From Nocardia carnea NBRC 14403 (GTDB lineage Bacteria; Actinomycetota; Actinomycetes; Mycobacteriales; Mycobacteriaceae): 64,000 nt of DNA. The translations under genes were made by a program, and so were the position numbers. The notes beneath the pieces are model-generated. The model saw nothing but the letters and a program-made list of their open reading frames with translations, was not told the origin of the DNA and ran no database searches. The stretch spans positions 87,348-151,347 of the forward strand of contig NZ_BAFV01000124.1 in the NCBI RefSeq assembly GCF_000308515.1, written 5' to 3'. Of this stretch, positions 33,583 through 42,406 are shown in pieces (position 1 is the stretch's first letter; each line of letters starts with the position of its first letter).

Positions 33583-35166
33583 ATGGCCGGTGCTGCGGAA
33601 ATGATGTCCCGAGGAATGAGCGCAGGCGATCAGCTCGCCCGCCACGCACGCAGGATACCGGACACTCCGGCCTTGCGATTCGGTGGAATATCGCGTAACT
33701 ACCGCCTCTTGAACGAGCGGGTTTCCCGGTTGGCGAACGCCTTACGGGACCGTGGCGTCGGCGCGGGGGACCGGGTGGCCGTACTGGGCCTGAACTCGAT
33801 GGAGGTCGTCGAGGCGTTCCTCGCGCCGATGCGGGCCGGTGCGATCTGCGTCCCGATCAACTTCCGGTTGACCGCCGCCGAAATCGCCTATCTGCTGGAG
33901 GATTCCGGCGCAGTCGCGGCCGTGGTGGATGCCCGGTTCGCGAGTGTTCTGGCCGATGCGCGGCGGAAGGCACCCGGATTGCGGACCTGTCTGGTGATCG
34001 ACGGTGAACCCGGCACCGCGGGGGAGCACGGCGACGATTACGAAACCGCGCTCGCCGCAGCCGATCCCGAGTGCCGGGCGAATCCCGTCGACGAGAATTC
34101 GGCGGCCTACATCATGTACACCTCGGGCACCACCGGCCGCCCGAAGGGTGCGGTGCTGACCCATACCAACCTGCTGCTGCACGCCTTCAGCGTCAGCCTG
34201 CACCAGGGCAGCTCCGGAGATGTCGACCCGGTGGCGCTCAACGGCGCACCACTGTTCCATATCGCCGGGTTGTCCAGCTATCTGATGTGCCTGCTGCCCG
34301 GCGGCACCTTCGTGATCACGGCGTCGGGTGGATTCGATCCCGCCGCCTCGGTGGAACTCCTGGCGCGGGAACGTGTTTCCAGCTGTTTCTTCGTTCCGGC
34401 GCAATGGCAGGCGATCTGCGCGCTGCCGGATATCGCGAAATACGATCTGTCCGCGCTGCGGCAGATCTCCTGGGGTGCGGCGCCCGCCTCGACCACGCTG
34501 TTGCGCACGATGATCGAGACGTTCCCGCAGGCGTCGGTATCGACGGCGTTCGGGCAGACCGAATGCAGCCCGGTGACCTGCACCCTGCGCGGTGAAGACG
34601 CCATCCGCAAGATCGGCTCGGTGGGGATGCCGATCCTGAATGTCGAAATCCGCATCGTCGACGACGAGATGAACGATGTGCCGGCCGGAGAGGTCGGCGA
34701 AATCGTCTACCGGGGCCCGACGGTGATGAAGGAGTACTGGAACAAACCCGAAGAGACCGAACGGGCCTTCGCCGGCGGCTGGTTCCACTCCGGGGATCTG
34801 GTGCGCCAGGACGAAGACGGTTATCTGTTTGTCGTCGACCGGAAGAAGGACATGATCATCTCGGGTGGGGAGAACATCTACTGCGCCGAAGTGGAGAACA
34901 TCCTCGCCGCGCACCCCGGGATCGCCGATGTCGCTGTAATCGGTGTCCCGCATCCCACCTGGGGCGAGGCACCGCTCGCGGTGATCGTCGCGGCGGACCC
35001 TTCCGCACCGCCGACCGCCGCGGGAGTCGAGGAATTCGCCCGCATCCAGCTGGCCGGATACAAATGCCCGAAGGAAATCGCGCTGGTCACCGAGCTTCCA
35101 CGCAACCCCAGCGGCAAGGTACTGAAAACCGTCCTCCGCGAGACGTATGCACAGGATGCTCCGTAA
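33583..35166 (+). CDS. Acyl-CoA synthetase (FadD-type AMP-binding)
   Basis: A 527-residue adenylate-forming enzyme that activates a carboxylic acid as its CoA thioester. Motifs: the AMP/phosphate loop YTSGTTGRPKGAVLTH, the A5 segment TAFGQTECSPVTC, the A7 WFHSGDL, DRKKDMIISGGENIYC, and the C-terminal catalytic Lys in NPSGKVLK. It sits 115 bp after the P450 gene on the same strand, so the two may serve one pathway. Chain-length preference cannot be read. Confidence 0.92.
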   Translation: MAGAAEMMSRGMSAGDQLARHARRIPDTPALRFGGISRNYRLLNERVSRLANALRDRGVGAGDRVAVLGLNSMEVVEAFLAPMRAGAICVPINFRLTAAEIAYLLEDSGAVAAVVDARFASVLADARRKAPGLRTCLVIDGEPGTAGEHGDDYETALAAADPECRANPVDENSAAYIMYTSGTTGRPKGAVLTHTNLLLHAFSVSLHQGSSGDVDPVALNGAPLFHIAGLSSYLMCLLPGGTFVITASGGFDPAASVELLARERVSSCFFVPAQWQAICALPDIAKYDLSALRQISWGAAPASTTLLRTMIETFPQASVSTAFGQTECSPVTCTLRGEDAIRKIGSVGMPILNVEIRIVDDEMNDVPAGEVGEIVYRGPTVMKEYWNKPEETERAFAGGWFHSGDLVRQDEDGYLFVVDRKKDMIISGGENIYCAEVENILAAHPGIADVAVIGVPHPTWGEAPLAVIVAADPSAPPTAAGVEEFARIQLAGYKCPKEIALVTELPRNPSGKVLKTVLRETYAQDAP

Positions 35167-35317
35167 GGTCGGGAGCACGGGACCCGGAGGCGATCGTCCG
35201 GTTGTGCGCGCCGTACCCGGTCAGGTGTCCGGATTTCGGTTAGTGTGGCGATTCACGCGTCTGTGAGTTCGCGCGGGCCGGTGCCGGGCCGATCCGCCGT
35301 CGACGAGGGGAACCCCC

Positions 35318-35962
35318 GTGAATCTGTGGAGTTATGTCCAGGGGCGAGGTGAGACACTGGCGTTCCTCACCTATCAGCATGCCTCACTGGCATTCCAGAC
35401 CGTGCTGGCCGGCAGTATCGTCGCGGTCCTCATCGCTGTCGCGGTCTACCGGCTGCCGCTGCTGTCGTCGCTGTCGTTGACCTCGAGCCGGGTCGCGCTG
35501 ACCATTCCCTCACTGGCTCTGCTGGCGCTGCTGCTGGTGCCGTTCGGGCTCGGTGTGGTTCCTTCTTTCCTGATGCTGGCGTTCTTCGCGGCGCTACCGG
35601 TGATCGGCAATGCGATCGTGGGATTGCGTTCGGTACCGCCCTCGGTCGTCGAATCGGCCCGGGGTATCGGCTTCTCCCGGTGGCGGATCCTGCTCACCGT
35701 CGAACTACCCATTGCCTGGCCGGTGATCCTCACCGGTATCCGGGTGTCCACCCAGATGATCGTCGGCGTCGCCGCCATCGTCGCGTACGTGCTCGGACCG
35801 GGCCTCGGCTCGCTGATCTTCAACGGCCTGTCGCGGCTCGGCGGTGCGAACGCACTGGAAATGGCGTTGACCGGCACCATTCTCATCGTCGCCATCGCGC
35901 TGGTTTTCGACGCGCTGCTCGTCGTGCTCGGGCGTTTCACTATCGCAAAGGGATTGTCATGA
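35318..35962 (+). CDS. Compatible-solute ABC transporter permease (OpuCB-like)
   Basis: A 214-residue permease with about five to six membrane helices. The EAA-type loop reads VVESARGIGFSRWRILLTVELPIAWPVILTGIR, as in glycine betaine/carnitine/choline permeases (OpuBB/OpuCB/ProW). The GTG at 35318 follows GAGGGGAACCCC. It is the first of four genes joined by four-base ATGA overlaps (35318-39133), forming a complete importer. No osmotic regulator is adjacent. Confidence 0.9.
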   Translation: MNLWSYVQGRGETLAFLTYQHASLAFQTVLAGSIVAVLIAVAVYRLPLLSSLSLTSSRVALTIPSLALLALLLVPFGLGVVPSFLMLAFFAALPVIGNAIVGLRSVPPSVVESARGIGFSRWRILLTVELPIAWPVILTGIRVSTQMIVGVAAIVAYVLGPGLGSLIFNGLSRLGGANALEMALTGTILIVAIALVFDALLVVLGRFTIAKGLS

Positions 35963-37425
35963 GCGAGGCTGTGACCGGCCGGCCCGCGCCGGCGACACCG
36001 GAACGGGCGGTGACCGGCGCGTCCATCACCCTGGACTCGGTCGTCAAACGCTACCGGGGTCAGGAGACTCCCGCGGTGGCCTGCCTGGACCTGGAGATCG
36101 CGGCGGGAGAGATCGTCGCATTCGTCGGGCCGTCGGGCTGCGGTAAGACGACCACGCTGAAGATGATCAACCGCTTGATCGAACCGACCGAAGGCCGGAT
36201 CCTCATCGGCGATCGTGATGTGACCCGGGAGGACCCGGACAAACTACGGCAGTCCATCGGCTATGTCATCCAGTCCGGTGGCCTCTTCCCGCACTGGACG
36301 GTCGCCAAGAACATCGGCGCGATTCCGCGGGTTCTGGGCTGGGACAAACAGCGGATCGCCGAACGCACCGAATACCTGCTCGACCTCGTCGGTCTCGACC
36401 CGGCGGAATTCGCCGGCCGCCTGCCCAAGGATATGTCCGGCGGGCAGCAGCAGCGCGTCGGAGTCGCGCGCGCACTGGCGGCCGATCCGCCGGTGCTGCT
36501 GATGGACGAACCGTTCGGCGCGGTCGATCCGATCACCCGGGCCCGCCTGCAGGACAGTCTGCTGGCCATCCAGCACGAACTCGGAAAAACGATCGTGGTC
36601 GTCACCCACGATTTCGAGGAGGCGACCAAACTCGGCGACCGGGTGCTCATCCTCTCCGAAGGCGGTCATATCGAGCAGTACGCGACCCCGGAGGAGATCC
36701 TCACCGACCCCGCGACCCCGTTCGTCGAGGAATTCGTCGGCTCCGGCGCGAAACTCGCATATCTGACCGTATCCCGGGTCCGCGACGTCGAAACCCACGA
36801 CGTCATCACCGCCCGCGTAGGTGAACCGGCGCCCGCGGTGATCGAACGCGCGAAAGCCGCCGGGCACACCTGGGTTGTGGTGGTAGACGATGCCGGCCGG
36901 CCGCGCTCCTGGCCGACGCTCACGGAAATGGCGACCAAACCGGAAGTCTCCGATTTCCTGGACCGGCGGCTACCGGTGGTCGCCCGGTCCTCGACCCTCA
37001 ACGATGCGCTGGACGCCATGCTCGCGACCAGTCAGGGCGCCGCGCTGGTCACCGACGGCCGCGGCGCGGTGGTCGGATCGCTGAGTATCGGTTCGGTGAC
37101 CGAGCTGATCCGGGACAAACTCGCCGAAGTGCGCGAGGAGGACACCGAGGTCTCCTACACCACCTACGTGGACGGAACGGATCCGGCGCCGACACCCGTG
37201 GTCGCGGCCGACGACGAACCCGCCGCGGCCGATAGCGAACCCTCCGGCTCCGGCCCCGTAGCGCAACATCCGGCGACCGATAGTGCGACGGCCGGCTCTG
37301 CGCGGCCCTTGGCGCCCGGCACTGTACCGCCCGAGACGGCCGGCTCTACGCGGCCCGCGGCCCGCGGCCGTGACGTCAACGGGGAACCCGGTGGCGACGA
37401 CAGCGATTCGGGCGGCCCGTCATGA
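35959..37425 (+). CDS. Compatible-solute ABC transporter ATPase (OpuCA/ProV-like)
   Basis: A 488-residue ATPase. Walker A GPSGCGKTT is at residues 57-65, the signature MSGGQQQRVGVARAL and Walker B VLLMDEPFGAVD follow, then the switch His in VVTHDFEEA. Two CBS-like modules (about residues 270-395) match the osmosensory CBS pair of OpuCA. The last 82 residues (about 407-488) are a Pro/Ala/Ser/Asp-rich, probably disordered tail not usual for the family. The start is the ATG overlapping the permease stop; the long in-frame stretch upstream is a shadow of the permease. Confidence 0.92.
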   Translation: MSEAVTGRPAPATPERAVTGASITLDSVVKRYRGQETPAVACLDLEIAAGEIVAFVGPSGCGKTTTLKMINRLIEPTEGRILIGDRDVTREDPDKLRQSIGYVIQSGGLFPHWTVAKNIGAIPRVLGWDKQRIAERTEYLLDLVGLDPAEFAGRLPKDMSGGQQQRVGVARALAADPPVLLMDEPFGAVDPITRARLQDSLLAIQHELGKTIVVVTHDFEEATKLGDRVLILSEGGHIEQYATPEEILTDPATPFVEEFVGSGAKLAYLTVSRVRDVETHDVITARVGEPAPAVIERAKAAGHTWVVVVDDAGRPRSWPTLTEMATKPEVSDFLDRRLPVVARSSTLNDALDAMLATSQGAALVTDGRGAVVGSLSIGSVTELIRDKLAEVREEDTEVSYTTYVDGTDPAPTPVVAADDEPAAADSEPSGSGPVAQHPATDSATAGSARPLAPGTVPPETAGSTRPAARGRDVNGEPGGDDSDSGGPS

Positions 37426-38159
37426 ACCGGCTGCGCCGCCTACCCCTCGACGTCTGGTTCGAGCCGCTCATCATCGTGGTGATCGGCGCCGGCTATTTCC
37501 TGTGGTATCGGTCGACAACCTTCACCCCGACCGAGCAGGCGTCGCTGAGCTGGGCGAACCTGCAGACCACCATCCTCGAGCACATCAAACTGACCGTGGT
37601 GGCCACGGTGATCGTCGTCGTGGTGGCGATACCGCTGGGTATCGCGCTCACCCGGCCCGCACTGAAACGATTCGAACCCCTCGCGGTCAATATCGCCAAT
37701 ATCGGCCAGGCCGCGCCCGCGGTCGGCCTGCTGGTGCTGTTCACCTTCTGGCTGGGCACCGGATTCCGGACAGCGATCGTGGGCCTGGTCGTATACGCGG
37801 TGCTGCCGATTCTGCAGAACACGATCGTGGGCCTGCGGCAGGTGGATCAGCGCACGATCGAGGCCTCGCGCGGGATCGGCTTCTCGGGCGCCCGCACCCT
37901 GTTGCAGGTGGAACTACCGCTGGCGGTGCCGGTGATCCTCAACGGTGTGCGCACCGCTTTGGTGATCCTGGTGGGCACCGCGACGCTGAGTACCTTCATC
38001 GGCGCCACCAGCCTCGGCACGCTGATCACCACCGGCGTCACCCTGTTCCTGCCGAAACTGCTCGTCTCCGGCGCGATCCTGGTGGCGTTGCTGGCCTTGA
38101 TCATCGATTGGCTGGGCCGGCTCGTCGAACTGGCCGCGACTCCGCGAGGTATCTCATGA
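37422..38159 (+). CDS. Compatible-solute ABC transporter permease (second)
   Basis: A 245-residue permease with about six membrane helices. The cytoplasmic loop reads TIEASRGIGFSGARTLLQVELPLAVPVILNGVRTAL, the ProW/OpuC type of ATPase contact. It overlaps the ATPase stop and the following lipoprotein start, each by ATGA. Together with the first permease it would form a heterodimeric channel. Confidence 0.92.
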   Translation: MNRLRRLPLDVWFEPLIIVVIGAGYFLWYRSTTFTPTEQASLSWANLQTTILEHIKLTVVATVIVVVVAIPLGIALTRPALKRFEPLAVNIANIGQAAPAVGLLVLFTFWLGTGFRTAIVGLVVYAVLPILQNTIVGLRQVDQRTIEASRGIGFSGARTLLQVELPLAVPVILNGVRTALVILVGTATLSTFIGATSLGTLITTGVTLFLPKLLVSGAILVALLALIIDWLGRLVELAATPRGIS

Positions 38160-39133
38160 CCGCGCCCCGCACCCGGCTGCTCGCCCTGGTCGCCGCGCTG
38201 GCGCTGCTGGTCACCGGGTGCGGTCTGGTGAGCTCGTCGGGAACCTTCCACGATGCGACCCTGCCCGGCGGTGCCCGCCCGCTGGACGGTGCACGGCTCA
38301 CCGTCACCTCCAAGAGCTTCACCGAAGGGGTGCTGCTGGGCAAGATCACCGCCACCTATCTGGCCGCGGCAGGTGCCGAGGTCACCGATCTCACCGGTGC
38401 GCCGGGATCCGCGTCGTCGCGGCAGGCCCAGCTGAGCGGTGACGCCGACGTGCTCTGGGAATACACCGGCACCGGCTGGGTGAACTACCACAACCAAACC
38501 GAGATCATCGCCGATCCCCAGGAACTGTGGCAGGCCGTCCACGATATCGAGAAGAGCGAGTACGGCCTGGAATGGTTGCCGCCCGCCAACTTCAACAACA
38601 CTTATGCCTTCGCCGCGTCGGCGCTTACCGCCGAACGGCTCGGTGTGCGCTCCCTGTCGGATGTGGCGGCGCTTCCGGTCGCCGACCGCACCTTCTGTGT
38701 CGACGACGAATTCTTCAGCCGCTCCGACGGTTTCCTGCCGATGCTGGAGAAATACGGGATCCCGTACAACGATCCGAACGGTGTGCCCGCCGCGAACGTC
38801 ACCCGGATGGACGCCGGCGTCGTGTACACGGCAACAGCCCAGAGTGCCCCCTGCAATTTCGGCATGGTCTACACCACCGACGGCCGCGTGAAGAACCTGA
38901 ACCTGGTGGTCCTCGAGGACGACCGGAAATTCTTCCTGCCCTACAGCGGCACCGCGGTGGTGCGTAGCGAGATACTCGAACGATATCCACCGGTGCGCGA
39001 ACTGCTCGGCACGATCTCCGAACGCCTCACCGACGACCTGATGCAGGACCTGAATGCCCGCGTCGATATCGACGGCGAGGACCCGGCCGATGTCGCCTAC
39101 GACTGGCTGAAGAGCGAGGGGCTGGTCGAGTAG
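38156..39133 (+). CDS. Compatible-solute-binding lipoprotein (OpuCC/OsmF-like)
   Basis: A 325-residue binding protein. A signal peptide with lipobox LLVTGCGL anchors it at Cys22. The mature part has LTVTSKSFTEGVLLGKITATYLAAAGAEV, GSASSRQAQLSGDADVLWEYTGTGW and later FFLPYSGTAVV, all features of the glycine betaine/choline-binding OpuAC family. It delivers quaternary amines to the two permeases. The start is the ATG overlapping the permease stop. Confidence 0.92.
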   Translation: MTAPRTRLLALVAALALLVTGCGLVSSSGTFHDATLPGGARPLDGARLTVTSKSFTEGVLLGKITATYLAAAGAEVTDLTGAPGSASSRQAQLSGDADVLWEYTGTGWVNYHNQTEIIADPQELWQAVHDIEKSEYGLEWLPPANFNNTYAFAASALTAERLGVRSLSDVAALPVADRTFCVDDEFFSRSDGFLPMLEKYGIPYNDPNGVPAANVTRMDAGVVYTATAQSAPCNFGMVYTTDGRVKNLNLVVLEDDRKFFLPYSGTAVVRSEILERYPPVRELLGTISERLTDDLMQDLNARVDIDGEDPADVAYDWLKSEGLVE

Positions 39134-39268
39134 TCCAGCGGTGACCGGGTACCGCGTCCGGTCCCGGCGCACCAGCCGTCTACCTCCGGAGCGCCGGGGA
39201 ACCGCGGGGCCGCCCGGTCGGATTCGTTCGGGCAAATGCCGGTCGCCGCGGGCCCGTCCGTAGTACTT

Positions 39269-39286
39269 TTCAATCAACTGATTGAA
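39269..39286. promoter_or_regulatory. Perfect 18-bp palindrome before the DUF3556 gene
   Basis: TTCAATCA-AC-TGATTGAA has perfect eight-base arms and is strikingly AT-rich for this sequence. It ends 14 bases before the start codon, overlapping where a promoter or leader should be. Its form suits a TetR-type repressor; no regulator gene is adjacent. Confidence 0.6.
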
Positions 39287-39300
39287 CGAAGAAGGATCGG

Positions 39301-41055
39301 GTGCCAGTGGGTACAACGGATCGGTTGTTCGGCATGCTCCGGCCAGAACTTCCCGTGGTGGATTTGGCCGAATGGAGCCGCGGGACCAGGGCGGAGAAGA
39401 TCCGGCCGATGGCGCGGCACTGGGCCGAGGTCGGTTTCGGGACACCCCCACCGCTGCATCTGTTCTACGTGGTCAAGATCGCCCTCTACATCCTGGGCGG
39501 AATGCTGTTCGCGCTGGCCACCACCGGCATCGACGGGTTCAGCGCGGTCGGATCGTGGTGGTCGGAACCGATCGTGTTCCAGAAGGTCGTGCTGTTCACG
39601 ATGCTGTTCGAAGTCGTCGGCCTGGGTTGCGGTTTCGGGCCGTTGAACAACCGTTTCTTCCCGCCGATGGGGTCGATCCTGTACTGGTTGCGGCCCGGCA
39701 CGATCCGGCTGCCACCGTGGCCGGGCCGGGTGCCGCTGACCCGGGGGACGACCCGGACCCCGTTCGACGCGGTGCTGTATGCGGCACTACTGGTCATGCT
39801 GCTGGTCGCGTTGTTGTCCGACGGTACCGGGCCGATACCCGAGATCGGTTCGACGGTGGGGCTGTTGCCGGTCTGGGAGATCGCGGCGATCCTGGTCCTG
39901 CTGGGGGTTCTCGGGTTGCGTGACAAGGTGATCTTCCTGGCGGCGCGCGGTGAGGTGTACGGGGCGCTCGCGGTCACCTTCCTGTTCGGTGGTGCCGATA
40001 CGATCGTCGCCGCCAAGGTGGTGTTCGTCGTCATCTGGGTCGGCGCGGCGGTATCGAAGCTGAACAAGCATTTCCCGTTCGTGGTGTCGACGATGATGTC
40101 CAACAGCCCGGTGGTGCGGCCGAGGGCACTCAAACGGCTGTTCTTCGAACGGTTCCCGGACGATCTGCGGCCGGGAAGGCTGTCGCGGCTGTTCGCCCAC
40201 GGTGGTACGGCGGTCGAGATGCTGGCCCCGCTGGTGTTGTTCTTCAGCGACGGGGGCCTGCCGACCACGGTGGCCGCGATCGCACTCATCTGCTTCCACC
40301 TGGTGATCCTCACAGCGATCCCGATGGGGGTGCCGCTCGAGTGGAACGTTTTCATGATCTTCGGGGTGCTGACGCTGTTCGTCGCGCACGCGGATGTGGG
40401 GCCGGCCGATCTGGGCAATCCTGTGCCGGTGGTGCTCCTGTTCGTGGTTCTCGCGGGGACGGTCGCGATCGGGAACGTATTCCCGCGCAAGGTCTCCTTC
40501 CTGCCCGGGATGCGGTACTACGCCGGTAACTGGGACACCACCCTGTGGTGCATCGAACCGTCGGCCGATGCCAAGATCCGCGCCGGAATCACCGCCGTGG
40601 CCGCCATGCCCGCCGCGCAGCTCGAGCGGTACTACGGCAGCCGCGAGGCGGCGCAGATCCCGCTGTATCTGGGATACGCGTTCCGCGCGTTCAACACTCA
40701 CGGCAAGGCGCTGTTCACGCTCGCGCATCGGGCAATGGCCGAGTACGACGAGAAGGACTACGTCCTCACCGACGGTGAACGTATCTGTTCAACCGCCCTG
40801 GGCTGGAACTTCGGTGACGGGCATCTGCACAACGAGCAACTGATCGCTGCCCTGCAGCAACGCTGCGGTTTCGAACCCGGTGAGGTACGAATCGTGTTGC
40901 TCGATGCCCAGCCCATCCAGCGGCAGCAGCAGAACTACCGCCTCGTCGACGCCGCGACCGGTGAATTCGAACGCGGATACGTGCGGGTCGCCGATATGGT
41001 CGTCCGCCAGCCGTGGGACGACGATGTACCCGTGTATCCCGAGGACGGAAGCTGA
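39301..41055 (+). CDS. DUF3556 transmembrane protein
   Basis: A 584-residue membrane protein typical in length and layout of DUF3556: an N-terminal soluble segment (residues 1-50), about eight to nine hydrophobic helices (about 52-400), and a C-terminal soluble domain with GNWDTTLWCIEPSADAKI and LGWNFGDGHLHNEQLI. The family is common in mycobacteria and their relatives and is often found near lipid or P450 genes; its role is unknown. GTG at 39301 and 39307 are both possible starts after GAAGGATC. Confidence 0.88.
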   Translation: MPVGTTDRLFGMLRPELPVVDLAEWSRGTRAEKIRPMARHWAEVGFGTPPPLHLFYVVKIALYILGGMLFALATTGIDGFSAVGSWWSEPIVFQKVVLFTMLFEVVGLGCGFGPLNNRFFPPMGSILYWLRPGTIRLPPWPGRVPLTRGTTRTPFDAVLYAALLVMLLVALLSDGTGPIPEIGSTVGLLPVWEIAAILVLLGVLGLRDKVIFLAARGEVYGALAVTFLFGGADTIVAAKVVFVVIWVGAAVSKLNKHFPFVVSTMMSNSPVVRPRALKRLFFERFPDDLRPGRLSRLFAHGGTAVEMLAPLVLFFSDGGLPTTVAAIALICFHLVILTAIPMGVPLEWNVFMIFGVLTLFVAHADVGPADLGNPVPVVLLFVVLAGTVAIGNVFPRKVSFLPGMRYYAGNWDTTLWCIEPSADAKIRAGITAVAAMPAAQLERYYGSREAAQIPLYLGYAFRAFNTHGKALFTLAHRAMAEYDEKDYVLTDGERICSTALGWNFGDGHLHNEQLIAALQQRCGFEPGEVRIVLLDAQPIQRQQQNYRLVDAATGEFERGYVRVADMVVRQPWDDDVPVYPEDGS

Positions 41056-41064
41056 CAGTCCGGC

Positions 41065-42240
41065 TCAGCGGGCGGGAGCGAGCCGGAGCCGGCGCACCGC
41101 CTCGTCCAAGGTTTCCGGGCGCTTACAGAAAGTGAACCGGACGAGGTGGCGCCACGACGCGGGATCATCGGTGAAAACACTGACCGGCACCGCGGCCACC
41201 CCGAGCCGTTCGGGTAGTTCGCGGCAGAACCGGATATCGTCGTCCGCGCCGAGCGGGCGGATATCGGCGCAGACGAAATAGCTACCGGCACTGGGATGCA
41301 CACGGAACCCGGTATCGGCCAGCGCCGCGGACAACCGCAACCGGCGTTCGGCCAGCGAATCCCGGAGCTCGACCACCCACTCGAGTTCGTGGGTGAGCGC
41401 ATGGGCGACCGCCGGCTGGAACGGGCCACCACCGACGAAGGTGAGGAACTGTTTGGCGGCCAGGACGCCGTCGATCAACGCCGCCGGTCCGCAGATCCAG
41501 CCGATCTTCCAGCCGGTGACGCTGAACGTTTTCGCCGCGCTGGAGACGACCAGTGTCCGCTCCGCCATACCCGGCAGAGTGGCGATACTGATGTGTTCGG
41601 CGCCGTCGTACACCAGATGCTCGTACACCTCGTCGGCCAGCACCAGCAGATCGTGTTCGCAGGCGATCTCGGCTATCGCGGTCAGGTCCGCGCGATCCAG
41701 GACGGTACCGGTGGGATTGTGCGGTGAGTTCAGGATCAGCATGCGCGTGGCCGGGGTGATCGCCGCGCGCAGACTGTCGTGGTCGAGGACGAACCGGTCG
41801 CCGTCGGCGGTGAGCCGGGCAGTACGCCGGCGGGCACCGGCCAGGGCTATTGCCGCGGGATAGGAGTCGTAGTACGGCTCGATCAGCACGACTTCGGCAC
41901 CCGGCTCGACCAGCCCGAGCACCGCCGCGGTCACCGCTTCGGTCGCACCGACGGTCACGAGCACTTCGGTATCGGGGTCGTACCGGGTGCCGTAGCGCCG
42001 GGACCGGTCCGCGGCGATCGCACCGCGCAATGCCGGCACACCCCGGCCCGGCGGGTACTGGTTACCGCCGGCAGCGATGGCCTCGCGGGCGACCTCCAGC
42101 ATCGCTGCGGGGCCGTCGCTGTCCGGGAACCCCTGCCCGAGATTGACGGCCTCGTGCCGGACGGCGAGTTCGGTCATCTCGGCGAAGATGGTGGCCGCGA
42201 ACGGCCGCAACCTGGTGACGGTGGGAGACGGGTCGGGCAT
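41065..42240 (-). CDS. Class I/II PLP-dependent aminotransferase (Rv0858c/DapC-like)
   Basis: A 391-residue fold-type I aminotransferase. The PLP lysine is Lys237 in VVSSAAKTFSVTGWKIGW, the carboxylate-binding segment NSPHNPTGTV is at 171-180, and LADEVYEHLVY (201-211) supplies the PLP ring Asp203 and Tyr206. N-terminal NLGQGFPDSDGP is usual for the kynurenine/methionine/N-succinyldiaminopimelate aminotransferase branch. M. tuberculosis Rv0858c (DapC) is the closest pattern I recall. The ATG at 42240 is used; further upstream is unsupported. It is convergent with the DUF3556 gene, nine bases apart. Confidence 0.88.
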   Translation of the reverse strand: MPDPSPTVTRLRPFAATIFAEMTELAVRHEAVNLGQGFPDSDGPAAMLEVAREAIAAGGNQYPPGRGVPALRGAIAADRSRRYGTRYDPDTEVLVTVGATEAVTAAVLGLVEPGAEVVLIEPYYDSYPAAIALAGARRRTARLTADGDRFVLDHDSLRAAITPATRMLILNSPHNPTGTVLDRADLTAIAEIACEHDLLVLADEVYEHLVYDGAEHISIATLPGMAERTLVVSSAAKTFSVTGWKIGWICGPAALIDGVLAAKQFLTFVGGGPFQPAVAHALTHELEWVVELRDSLAERRLRLSAALADTGFRVHPSAGSYFVCADIRPLGADDDIRFCRELPERLGVAAVPVSVFTDDPASWRHLVRFTFCKRPETLDEAVRRLRLAPAR

Positions 42241-42406
42241 GAGACGAGGGTAGACGCCGGTTCGGGTGTCGCGGCCGGCTCGGGCCGGGGGAGCGCGGTT
42301 GCGGCCCGGCAGCGTAGCGCTGTGCGGTCCGGCGCCGGACCTGGGTACGCGCCGTTCGGCAGGGATGCGACGTGCCGCCGGGCCGCGGTCGATACAGTCG
42401 CAGGTG

